Of a DNA stretch of 64,000 bases, positions 13,101 to 25,600 are shown in pieces; the stretch's first letter is position 1, and the number at the start of each line of letters is the position of its first letter. The position numbers were made by a program, and so were the translations under genes. Under the pieces are notes generated by a model. The model made no database searches. It saw only the letters and a program-made list of their open reading frames with translations, and was not told where the DNA came from. Source of the DNA: Gavia stellata (lineage: Eukaryota; Chordata; Aves; Gaviiformes; Gaviidae); NCBI RefSeq assembly GCF_030936135.1, contig NC_082595.1, positions 100,853,334 to 100,917,333 of the forward strand, read 5' to 3'.

Positions 13101-13443
13101 GTCTGTTTTTTCTTTGTTTTTAAATAAAGCTTGGTTTGTGGATATGTAAGGGACACATGAGACTTGGAAATGAACGATTTTTTTCTTTCTCCCCAACTGA
13201 GTTTGTTTTTATTTATGTTCAGGCTATTAGCAATGAAAATGTACAGTCCAAAGAAGGTATTTAGTAATAAACCATCTGTGAACTGGAGTCACTACATATT
13301 TAAAAGGCTTGATTGCAAGCATTCTTGGCTCATAAAAGTAAAACTGATAATGACTATATATTTATTTTCTGAACCTCACTTTCATAATATGTTGTACTTC
13401 ATGTAATATTCTGAAAGTATATTATTTTGCTTGGTCTTCACAG
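10112..13443 (+). other. GEN1 intron 1
   Basis: Holds a poly(A) run (10927-10945), an old CR1 copy (12719-12975) and otherwise AT-rich unique DNA with no exon I can support. Confidence 0.55.
12719..12975 (-). mobile_element. CR1 LINE fragment, old
   Basis: The plus strand reads as the complement of a CR1 3' end: ttggaagggacctctgg, then ccctgctcaaag, then a block recalling the usual ctccaaggatggagactcc. It is diverged and 5'-truncated, and lies in GEN1 intron 1. Confidence 0.7.
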
Positions 13444-13641
13444 CTAAAACCTTCATGCTGACAACAAAGAAGCTATAACAATGGGAGTCACTAATCTGTG
13501 GCAAATCCTTGAGCCTGTGAGACAACCTGTCAACTTGAGCAGTCTCAAAGGAAAAACACTTGCTGTTGATTTAAGTCTGTGGGTTTGTGAAGCACAGACT
13601 GTTAAAAAGATGGTTGGAGTAGTTACCAAGCCACATCTGAG
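13444..13641 (+). CDS. GEN1: GEN1 exon 2, start codon and XPG-N
   Basis: The acceptor TTCACAG ends at 13443; 37 untranslated bases precede ATG at 13481. The exon encodes residues 1-53 plus two bases, including [10 protein letters not shown] and the catalytic D30 in LAVDLSLW. The donor is GAG|GTATGG. A seven-codon upstream frame lies in the leader. Confidence 0.95.
13455..13478 (+). CDS. Upstream micro-ORF in GEN1 leader
   Basis: ATG followed by six codons (MLTTKKL) and TAA lies wholly within exon 2 and ends two bases before the GEN1 start codon. Its start context is weak (T at -3), whereas the main ATG is strong. It may slightly tune GEN1 translation by leaky scanning or reinitiation. No product function is implied. 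Confidence 0.4.
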   Translation: MLTTKKL

Positions 13642-16600
13642 GTATGGTATCCATATAAATTATTGTAGCCAAAAGTCATGGAGCTGTATAATTTAGGTAT
13701 GACACTTACTCCAAATTTAAGACTACCTCTGAAATTCATGTGACTGTGTTTTGATTACGTTATTATCACTTATGCTACCTATGTGACGGGTTTGAAGTGA
13801 AGACTGAATCATACTGGCTGAATTCAACTTAATGCTCGGGTGCAAACAGAAGTTCTTGGGCCTAGCCTACTTTGTCTTGAGGCCTCAAATGGTGATAAGG
13901 ATGAGATGGATGTAAGCAGAATTGTGTTTGTCTTACTGTGATATAGCACTGTGATATACAGGTTATCAAGGAACACAAATCGATGTGCTAATTCCTATAT
14001 ATTTCTGAGGCTGATGGAAGGTAGTATGGCAGTTTCAACTGTTTATCACAGCAGTTTGGATGCTAGTCAATTCAGAGCATACTGAGAGTCCTGTGTGCTT
14101 TAGCCTGATCTGGCTTATAAATTAAAATTCTAGTTAGACCCAGTGTTGAATTAAATATGTTTAAATTGTTCTTCAGGCTTATGAACAACCTTGAAGAAAA
14201 TGTGTATTTTTAATTTAAATGAATCACATTCTTAAGGGATGAGCAAGTATAAGCAGCTGTAATTTCAAAGCACTGTTTTCTGCAAATGATGCTGACAAAA
14301 ATGAAAATATATACAAATTTTCATAAATGACATTGAATCACAGAATCACTATGGTTGGAAAAGACCTATAACATTATCAAGTCCAACCATTAACCCAACA
14401 CCGCCATGCCCACTAAACCATGTCCCGAAGTGCTACGTCTACATGTTTTTTTGAACACCTCCAGTGATGGTGACCCTACCGCCTCCCTGGGCAGCCTGTT
14501 CCAATGCTTCACCACTCTCTCAGTAAAGAAATTTTTCCTAATGTCCAATCCAAACCTCCCCTGGCACAACTTGAAGCCATTTCCTCCTGTCCTATCAGTT
14601 GTCACTTGGGAGAAGACACCAACACCCACCTCTCTGCAACCCCCTTTCAGGTTGTAGAGAGCAGTAAGGTCTCCCCTCAGCTTCCTCTTCTGCAGACTGA
14701 ACAACCCCAGTTCCCTCAGCCGCTCCTCATCAGACTTGTGCTCCAGACCCCTCACCAGCTTCGTCGCCCTTCTCTGGACACGCTCCAGCACCTCAATGTC
14801 CTTCTTGGAGTGAGGGGCCCAAAACTGAACACAGCATTCGAGGTGCGGCCTCACCAGGGCCGAGTACAGGGGCACAATCACCTCCCTATTCCTGCTGGCC
14901 ACGCTTTCTGATACAGGATACGTGTTATGGGTTAGCTCAAGAATACTGAATTACTAGCTGCTGTTAGATGTTCCTATGGCTTCTGTTGAATTCAGCTGAT
15001 ATGAAATACCAGCATCTTCTGAGAATAATTTCTTAAAATGTTGGGCTTATGACCCCGAATTATTAACTTTAACTTAAAGCATGACCAAAATCATTACTTC
15101 CCTCTGATAGGATGTCCTGTGTGCAGTGCAATGGAAGCATCAGTCCAGACCTCTTATGCAGTCTTTCCAAAGCAAGACAAAGGGATGAACAGATTTCTAC
15201 CAAAAAAAGAAATTAAATTGTTTTGCTATGTGTTTTAGAGAAACATAGTGCAAGCAATTGATTTTTATATCGTTTGTGAAACTAGAACTAGCCTCAAAAC
15301 ATCAGCTTATCGTTTTTTACCAACAGCAAATGTACAAAATTGAATCTAGAGTGATGGTCTTTCCATGTCAGTTGAAGAGATATAAATGTTTGGTCTAATC
15401 TTTTTGAAAGATTCATCCTGGAATTACTGGGAAAAGCATATGCTGTCTGATACTACTGCTCTCAATTTTATTGTTATAGACCAAATAGTTATTATTGCTC
15501 GCTTTGAAAATTCCACCCATCAGTGCTGTTGGTTTGCATATAAAATAAATTGACGTGGTAATGGTATCTATGAGTCTGTCTAATACCACAGCATTCAGTC
15601 ACTTCAGAATCTGATGTACTTGTATTGATAGATTAGGGATTAAAATTTGATATACAAGAATCAATGTGGATATGTGTTTGGAAGCAGACTTTGGATATTG
15701 AATGTTTTTTATTAAGAAATTTGCTTATGTCTTTACACCCAAAAAAGATCTTTCTTGTCCTTATGTGGTATTTTCTTGGGAATTTTGTAAAGCTGTTACA
15801 AGTTCATAGTAAAGCAACTTCAACCAAAGACAGTGATATAGATAAAAGGTTTGTTAGCATGGGGGTGAGGGAATCATAAAAGGTGGAGAGGAAGCTAAGA
15901 TTGTTCCTGAGGTAGGCTGAGGGATATAAGGAAAACATCTGAAGAAATCAGGCTTCACTAATTTTGCAGCTTATGGAAAACCTTGCTTTATTGCAGAAAC
16001 CTATTTTTCCGATTCTCTTTCTTAACATCAATGGGAATTAACCTAGTGTTTGTCATGGAAGGAGAAGCCCCCAAGTTGAAAGCAGATACCATGAGTAAGA
16101 GGAACGAGATGCGCTATGGACCTTCGAAGAAAGTTGGAGCTACAAGAACAGGGAGATCTTTATTTAAAGCCATTTTAAAAGAGGTGGGTAATTGAGGGCT
16201 GTGTTTTGGTATTTTTAATGTGATAGGAAGAAATCTTAACCAAATTAAATACAAGTACTTGAAAGAATTAATAGTTTTCTACACAACAAATTTCAACAGT
16301 ATTTTGAGTTTTGAGGGAACACATGCCTTTGAAATTGGGCCTTACAGCATCTCTTAACTGTTGTTGTAGAAGAGGGACAATGTCAGTTAGAATAAGTTAG
16401 AATAATTTTCTTGCTTGATATGTTCCTGTGCATGTTATGCTGTAGTGAGCCACAGCGATAATTGAGTGTTTATTACAGAAATTGAACTTTCTTGTTCTTT
16501 AATAGTGTTAGTATTGACGCTTTTTTTTTTCCCCCCCTAGATTGGGGTATACATGAAAACAGGAATGTGTTGTGTGTCTATGTAAACTAAGCTACGCTAC

Positions 16601-19600
16601 TGTGTTTTTTGAAGAGGTACACAAACTGTTTTGTAACCTAGATCTATGATTTGGTAAACTAGCTGAGTATCTAAGAGGATACACTTGTTGGAAACCCACT
16701 GGATTAGGATAAAAGGAAGATTGTATAGTCGTCTTGGTATAGGTGGTTGAGACCACTCTGGTTGCAAAGACCTTTTGTTCAGTGATTTTCTTCTTCATTG
16801 ATTGTTGCAGATATTTAACCATTTTTGTCTATTCAGAATTTTATGAAATAGAATTTATAGATGCTCGTGGCCTCAGTAGATTGAAAGTATCAATTCATGT
16901 TTTATTCTTACATTTTCTATTCTGAAACTTGTAAGTGGTATATATGAGTATATCAGTATGTCTTATACTGTGGTCCAGTCATACTAGGCCAACAGTACTG
17001 TACTTTCATGCTTGATAGCGTCAGGGAGTTTGGCCTGTGCTAGCCCAGTATTACTGCTTGACCTAACAGTATTGCTTTACAAAGATAAATATTTCTTTGT
17101 TACTCTTCTTTTGAAAACATCCTGAATGTCTATTTAAAGTGTAAAGATTTCTGTGAAGGGGTAACCATTAATCATGCTGTGTTCAAGTCCTGTAACTAAT
17201 ACTTTGCTCTTAGTTGGATATTTCTTTTGACTGTTACAGTAAAATGTATTTCTCCTAAAGTAGAACACTACATCAATACAAGCACTATGGGCAGTACAAC
17301 AGTAGCAGGTTTTGTATACACTTGAGTCTGAGAAACACATGCTAATAAGTGTATCTAATTCAGCATTCAATCTCTCTTTCCTTTTGGATTTCTTCTTTTA
17401 GTGTCTCCAGCTGCTGGAGTGTTTAGGTGTCCCTTGGGTTCAAGCAGCTGGGGAAGCAGAGGCAATGTGTGCCTACCTAAATGAAAAAGGACATGTTGAT
17501 GGGTGCATTACCAATGATGGAGATGTCTTCTTATATGGAGCTCAAACAGTTTATAGGAACTTTGCCGTGAATGCTAAGGTAATGTACCCCATCCATTCTC
17601 ACCCTTTCTTTAGACTTTTCCCAAAAATGTAAACAGAAAGAAGGGGCTTGAAGCAGTTACTTAAGTATTATCGCACTTACCCTCTAGTACTTGGGTTTGT
17701 TTAAAATAGTACGTTTAAGACAGGAATGTTTTGTTTGATTCACTGGCAATCCACGCATTTGATGTGAGAACAAAACTACTGAATTGAAGAACAGTTATGG
17801 TATTATTGAGTGTGATTGTAGTATCCTGTGATGTTGTGTAATATAAAGCTAGGTAGCAAACTCCCCCCCCCCCCCCCCCCCCCCCCTTTCTCCTCTACAG
17901 TGGAGAATTTGAGTGAAGTAATTGCTTCCTATAAATTTACCATTAGGGTATATGGGAGTGGTCAGCCTCCTGGCTCTAATAACAGTGTTCACACACTTGC
18001 ATCTTACAGGTTTGTTTTATTATGAATATACTTACAATTAATACTATTAGTCTCCAATTTAACATGAATAGGGTAGGGATTTTAAGTCTGTATCATAATC
18101 AATTGTTGCAATCATTCAAAAAACCAAATCAATTTATGACCTTGAGCTGAAGTGTTCACTTTTTAGGAATGCAATTTTTCAGAACTGGTGAAAGGCAACC
18201 CCAAATTTCCATAATTTATACTTTCTCTATAAATCAGAGAAAGAAATGCATGTGTTCTGTCTGGTGAATCTAACAGGAAAGTGGAGGAAAAATTATATTG
18301 GGGTTGGAATTTTAATAAAAATTCATCTGAAAGACTTGTTGAGAAAATAGTTCAGTAGTAGGAGAAAATCAATAGAACAGAAAAACAGCACTATGAACAA
18401 TTAGCATTTAAAAATATAATAATTAAAGTTGATGGAAGACAATTTGCTTTGATGGCACCATGTTTGGGTTCTGTGTTGACCTGGTTCTTTTCTTTCATAC
18501 AACTTCCTTGTCCTTTATCACCAAAAAGGAAGGTGGCTTCAGTCTTTCAGGTGTACTTTGTTACATATCTAAGTCAGCATAAAAAAAAAAATTCTGTGAG
18601 TGTGGGTCTGTCAGGGGTATCTGTTCCAGAAAACCGGATTATTTTGGGTTGTTGGCTTGTGTGGGGTTTTGTGGTGGGGTTTTGGGGGGTTTTTTGGGTT
18701 GTTTTTGTCTTGGGAGGTGGGGGGCAGTGTTCTATGTTTTGATTCATGTTACTCTTGATTTCATGTTGTGTTTGAGTCCCTCTACCCTTCAAAGCTTCAG
18801 GTGTTCCTTTAGCTCATGTCTAATATGCTAGGTAACATTTTAATTATTTTTTCTTCAAGTAACACATTAAAATGTTTACGTGGATTTTAAAAAGTGCAGT
18901 TCCTGAGATGATTTATGCAGCCACTAGTGCTGGATAGCTTTAGTTCTTCCACTTTTGCTACAGGTAGTGAAAAACCACCCCTTGGGTTATTTTAGTTTCT
19001 TTCAAAAGTTGATGCCCATACTTGAAATTCCAGAACTGTAGTTATTTGTGTGGCATCCATACATTACAATATAAATCTTAGTTGCTGCTTATTTTTTTTT
19101 GCTATCAGACCCCTCTTATGGGATAGACCCATTTCCTGCAGATGTGGGTGAATAGGGATGGGTAAGCAATCACAGCTGAATGTGACTCAGGGCAGTTCCT
19201 TCCCTGATGTTACAGAAATAACATGTGCAATAAATTTCTCTTGCAGGATCCGCACCTTGACTGTTACACAATGTCTTCTGTTAAGGAGAAGCTTGGTTGT
19301 GACAGAGAATCTTTGATAGGGCTAGCTGTTCTTCTGGGTTGTGATTATCTTCCAAAGGTAAGCAAAATAATTATTTTTTTATTAGGTACTTACACTGTCT
19401 TGAAAAACAAACTATATCAAGGGAGACATGTGCGTGCTGACAAAACTGTGTGCAATGCATGATTAGAGATCTGGTTGAAGATGCTTATAAGTCGCTGTAA
19501 ATTTTATTTGTGAAGGCTTGAAGATGATGAAAATGGTTCATGAACATTAATCTTTCTAATTATTCCAGACTTTTTCTATAATGAAGGTGAAGACAAAAAT

Positions 19601-22600
19601 TTAGGTGTCAATGACATTGAGCAAAGGTGTGAGAAGTCAGTTGTTTGTGAGGAATCTTTGTAACCATTCACATATAAGTACATCCTTGGCAGAGTAGCTG
19701 TGGAAATGAGAAAAACAGCTTTGTCTATACTATTTGGAGGACTTAGTAGTGATGGTTTTGAACTGTAGTTATTAGCAATTCTAGTTCTAATGCAGTTTGG
19801 ATGTATCCCCTTTTAGATCTATCGTTTGTAAATATATGATTTATGAAGAAGTCACCTATTTGAAAGTTTGCCTAATGAATGAAGTGAGAGGGATTTCACT
19901 CATTACTACTTCACTTTTTTCTTTGGGCTTTTTTTTTTCTGTAAGCTCTTGAATTTTTTTTGAGACTTTGAAAAGAAGCTGTGTAATGGCTATCTGAAAT
20001 GGAAAGGAAGTGGGGTAAAACTTGATATCCGTACAATTCATGATACAGTGACTTCAGGCAACGGTTGCTCCCATTCAGGCTTACAGTGGATATCTAGTTA
20101 TTCTTAAATCATTGTGTTCCAATTTGATAAAACTGTCCTTTTAAACAACTGATACTGCTGAAAGCAAATCACTTTAATTATTTTTTTCTGAAAGGCTTGC
20201 TTCTGTTATAGGAATCTTTAAATAGTTGTTTAATACTGATATTATTATTATTACAAAATAAATGTATAAAGAGAGAGGGAGTAAAAAAAAAAAATAGTGG
20301 CTAATCAGTGGTTATTGTAATGGAACTAGCAGCTCCTGGAATGCCATGTTCTTGCATAGTCCTAAAGTGACATGATTATGTAATGTCAGCAAGGTCTTTT
20401 GAGTTATTGCAGCCAGCAAAGTGGATAAAGATTGAAACTTCTAAGGAAAGCTGAATTACAGGAATGCATTGGGAATGGGGATTGGCAGAACAGATTAATG
20501 AGAATACCACTCTATAACTGCACTTACTTTGAATATGTATCAAAACAATGTCTTCCTTGCAGAAGCTGAATATCTGACTCTCTACCTGAGTGTCTGGCTG
20601 CAGTCCAATGAGAACTTCTAATTGGTTTTGAATGTACATGTATTTCATATGGTTGCATATATTCAGTTCAGCCATTGCAGCTGAATAAAAATAAGCTATA
20701 GATTTATTTGTAATAATGCTATAGAAAGCACACTCAATGCAATCTTTACATTAAACTGTACTGATTCTTGGCAAAATAGGGTAAGGTTTGAAAGAGAGAC
20801 TGGAAAAGCAATATGTGCATTTTAAATCATAGAATAGTTTGGGTTGGAAGGGACCTTCAAAAGGTCATCTAGTCCAACCCCCCTGCAATGAGCAGGGACA
20901 TCTTCAACTTGATCAGGTTGCTCAGAGGCCTGTCCAACCTGGCCTTGAATGTTTCCAGGGATGGGGCCATCTATCACCTCTCTGGGCAACCTGTTCCAGT
21001 GTTTCACCACCCTCATTGTAAAAAAAACAACTTCCTTATATCTAGTCTAAATCTACCCTCTTTTGGTTTAAAACAACTACCCCTTGTCCTGTTGCAACAG
21101 GCCCTGCTAAAAAGTTTGGGACAATCTTTCCTTTAAGCCCTCTTCAGGTACTGGAAGGCTGCAATAAGGTCTCCCTGGAGCCTTCTCTTTTTCAGGCTGA
21201 ACAACCCCAGTTCTCTCAGCCTTTCTTCATAGGAGAGGTGTTCCATCCCTCTGATCATTTTTGTGGCCCTCCTCTGGTTGTTTTGAATCAACTGACTTTC
21301 AGTCTTCAGCATGTCTAGGGGTTACTACAAAGTTCTGGATTTCATTTCCATGAGCTAGGTTCCAGAAAAGGAACTTCCAAGGTCAGGTTGAACAGAGCTC
21401 TAAGCAACCTGATCTACTTGAAGATGTCCCTGCTCATTGCGGGGGAGGTAGACTATAGATGATATTTAAAGGTCCTTTCCAACCCAAACCATTCTATGAT
21501 TCTATGAAAATACTTACTGTTCCTATCTATTATCCATAGTGGTAGTCCCTTTTCCTATAAAGGATGTGCATATTGCAGATGTAATAATGGAGTAAATATC
21601 AAAGTCAAGCAAGCAATTATTGAACGGGAGGGGAGGAATTCTTTGGGTTTGTGGTTTTACTGGGTTTTTAAATTATTTTTCAGAAAATGCTCTTGCACTT
21701 TTCTTTGTCACCTCTCAGAATTGATTTTGCATAAGTGCTTGAGGTCTTCAAATATTAAAAGTTGTCTGTGTTGCCATAAAGCATCTCTTTCCTGTGAGTA
21801 AAAGCTTTTTGCTGGATTTCTTCTATCTTTTAAGTTCCAGCCTTTTGACTCTAAAATCTAAAAGATCTGTGTTCGTCTTGTCTTTCCAAGACAATTCTGA
21901 ATTCAAAGTTTCAGCTCTCTGGCAGTTAGCTGGCAAGTTGTCCTGTTGCAGATAGCAAGAAAGAAAACAAAACAAACAAAACCTCTTTTCCTATTGTTTT
22001 CTACTACCTTCTTTCTCTACCTTGTTTTATCTGAGCCGCTATTGAGCGTAAGAACACTTTATGCAGCTTGTGTGTTGCACTGGTAGTACAGCTGTAATCT
22101 GTCACTTTCTCTGACTTTAGAACTTGGTCAAAAATTATTTTTCTCAATTTATTCTCAACATGTGGGATCATTTTTGTCATTTCTCTACATAACATTGTGA
22201 AGGCAGTTTTTATGAAAATCTGAATGCTTTCTGTTTGTCATTAAATAATGTTTCGTATTTCTGTCTCTATAGGGTGTTCCAGGAGTTGGGAAGGAACAAG
22301 CTTTAAAGTTAATTGAGACTTTGCGAGGTCAAAACTTATTGCAAAGGTAAGATGAAAATTTATGTTGTATGCTGAAGTATTTTGATTTTATTCAGAGACT
22401 TGCTAGTATGTACTTCAGATCCAAGACAATGTTTGTAATACTTTTAATTTGGAGGTGGGGGGGAGATTACCACATTCCTTACTTCATGTTTGGTAAATGA
22501 AGTAAGTGTTTTGCTAGGCAAGCTTCTTAATTGTTTTAAACATTAGCTGGCTCCTAGCTCTTGAGCTAGGAGATGTACGTTGATATATTGGAAAGAAAGT

Positions 22601-25600
22601 CATAGGGGCTGATGAGAGAGTTTTGCTGATTTTTTTTTTTTTTTTTTAATTGGGTTGTGGATCAAGACATGAGATACCATACGCTTTCTATGTTTGTTAT
22701 CATAATGTGTGTGTCAGTACTAGAAATCCAACAATCATAATGTACTGTAAAAAAATCTATTTCTTAAATTGGAAAACTTTTTCAGGTAGATGCCTGAGAA
22801 GTATAAAGGGGGTATTTTTCAGTGTTTTATTTTAAGTATGAAAGTTAATAATATTTTTTAATCCTTTTAATATCATCCTTTTAGGTTTGAGCAATGGAAA
22901 GAACAATTTCAGTATGATAATAATCCACCTTTGGTTGTTAAAAGGGTAATTCACTGTTCTGAGTGCCATCATCCAGGTCAGTGTGAAAAGCGTTGAATTT
23001 TATTTCTAGCTTAATTGTTTACTTTTTGTTCTGGGTGTGTGGGGTGGTGGGTTTTTTTGTTTCGTTGGGTTTTGGGGTGTTTTATGACTGGCGTTTAAAA
23101 ACTGCTTTTCTTGTCGTTCAGCTTCTGGGCTATCTTCACATTTTCAATATTGTTTATATCTGTATCTTTATATAAATATTTTTGAGGCTGGGGACTACCT
23201 TTCTTCAAATGTGAAACTAGTTCATAGCAGATGGAATGTTATCACAACGCTGTTGTGTGATCCCAGATATTTGCCTTTTCAACACTATCAGTAAAGAAAG
23301 GATGCTATACTAACAAGCAACTATTTCTTTAGTTGACTGAATGTGTCTTGCATCGAGAGGACTGAATCCATTAGCATTGCTGGGTTTTGCCGCAGTGTTT
23401 TCTTAAAAAGAAATTATTCTTAAGGAACCTCATTTTGGTAGCATCTTTGATCAGTGAACTCATTCAAACCCATCACCTGGAGAAGGAAAAGCTTGTTTCA
23501 AGTATGTTACTAATATACATTTGTCAGGATGTCATGGACTACTTATGTAGTTTTTAGGTAATAAAGTTTTCAGCGTAAGGTCTGAAACTATTGGGGGAAA
23601 AGTCTTCAAAATAAAAAAAAAAGAAAGCTTGCTTCTATTTGTCAGTTTTCACTGTAGCTATATAAATACAGCTAATGCACTCAGATCTGCTTATGGCTAC
23701 TATTCTTGTCAGATTCATATGTGTTCTGAGTTTTGTATTTGTACTGTTAGCTTTGTATATTTGGAGATTTTGGAGACCTCTTTTCTCCTCCTGCTTTGTG
23801 CATCTGCTTCTATAGGATCTTACAAGGAACATGAGCACAGTGGATGTAAACTCTGTGAAAGCACTAGATACTGCAAACCCAATGACTCCAAATACTGCTG
23901 CCCTTGTGAATGGCATCGGTTAGAGCGAGCGAAACAAGCAAGTGCAGTGGAGGACAACATCAGAAAGTAGGAATGTCTTGAAAATTAAACCGCTTTTCCC
24001 TGTGTTCATGTGCAGAGTGAACGTTTAAATTCTGCATTTTTCCATTTGTATTCAGTTCCTAACACATCTGTTTTACCTGCAGAAAAGCTAACAGTTGTGT
24101 GGGCTTTCCGTTCTCTGAGGTAACAAACAAGCATATTTAGAGATTAATTTTTTTTAATCAATTAATTGACATTTCAGTTTTCTGCCCTCTCTTAAACTCT
24201 TTTTTGTTTTATCTCAAGGTTATCCAAGAATTTCTTGTAAACAAGAATAAATTGATCAAGATAAAGGAATGCCAAAGGCCAAATTTATTGTCCTTTCAGG
24301 TATATAAGAAAATACTGGTTTTTCAGCTCTAGTGTTCTGTTTATTAGTAAGGAAGGCATCTGTGATTATTTTGATCTGTGTTGGTAATTTTACTGGAAAT
24401 AAGAATTAAAGAATCTTGCTGCAACTTCTTAATATACTTCATTTTTTGAAAGTCTAAAATTGAAGACTTTGAAGAAAATCAGTTGATGTAAATACATATG
24501 TAAAAAAGTGGAAGAAAGAGAACTCAGAAAAAAGGTCACCTGCCATTGTTTTGTTTTTCACTGTCCCATATGACTAGATTGGGTTGCTGAATGCTACATT
24601 ATTTATATAATATATAAAGTACTATATGGTTATATCATGGAATACATACTTCAGGGATGTTATCTTTTTGTTTTCATCCACCTTTCATAAAGGTATTCAC
24701 AAATACAACTCTTGTTTTTACTCGTACTTGTTTCATTATCATACTGACACAGTGCATATATGGTAACTTTGGGTATTATAGCAAGTTATGGTTGTGGACT
24801 TTTTTTTAACGTTAAACTTTTTTTTCAATATTTTTTCGGTATCATCGAGATCACCAGCTTCTGTATATAACAAGCAGAAGCAGCTTTTATTCTGAATGTT
24901 GCCTGTTTTCCCAAAAACAGGTAGCAGGCTTGTATTTAGCATAATACTACCAGCTTTCAAGTTCAGAGGCCGTTTCATTCAAAGTGCACAAAGCTCAAAA
25001 GTGGTCTCGCTTATTCCTCTGTCCATAGAAGGAAGGATAAATATCCTGTGAGGCTTCTTTTTTTTTTTTTTTTGGGGGGGGGGGGGCATGTGGGGTGTTA
25101 ATATATGCATGTGTGCTGGTTTTGGCTGGGATGGGGTTAACTTTCTTCATAGCAGCTAGTATGGGGCTGTGTTTTGGATTGTATGGGGCTGTGTTTTGGA
25201 TTTGGGCTGGAAACAATGTTGATAGCACAGGGATGTTTTAGTTACTGCTGAGCAGGGCTCACACAGCACCAAGGCCTTTTCTGCTCCTCACCCCACCCCA
25301 CCAGCGAGTGGGCTGGGGGTGCACGGGAAGTTGGGAGGGGACACAGCCGGGACAGCTGACCCCAACTGACCAAAGGGATATTCCATACCATATGACATCA
25401 TGCTCAGTATATAAAGCCGGGGGAGGAAGAAGGAAGGTGGGGACATTCGGAGTAATGGCGTTTGTCTTCCCGAGCAACCGCTACGTGTGATAGAGCCCTG
25501 CTTCCCTGCAGATAGCTGAACACCTGCCTGCCGACGGGAAGTGGTGAATGAATTCCTTCTTTCGCTTTGCTTCTCCGCGCGGTGTTCTTTGCTCTACCTA

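Larger units (their letters stand above)
19358..22272 (+). other. GEN1 intron 5
   Basis: Contains the inverted CR1 pair (20827-21508). The remainder is AT-rich DNA with short T and A runs. No exon or RNA gene is supported. Confidence 0.5.
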
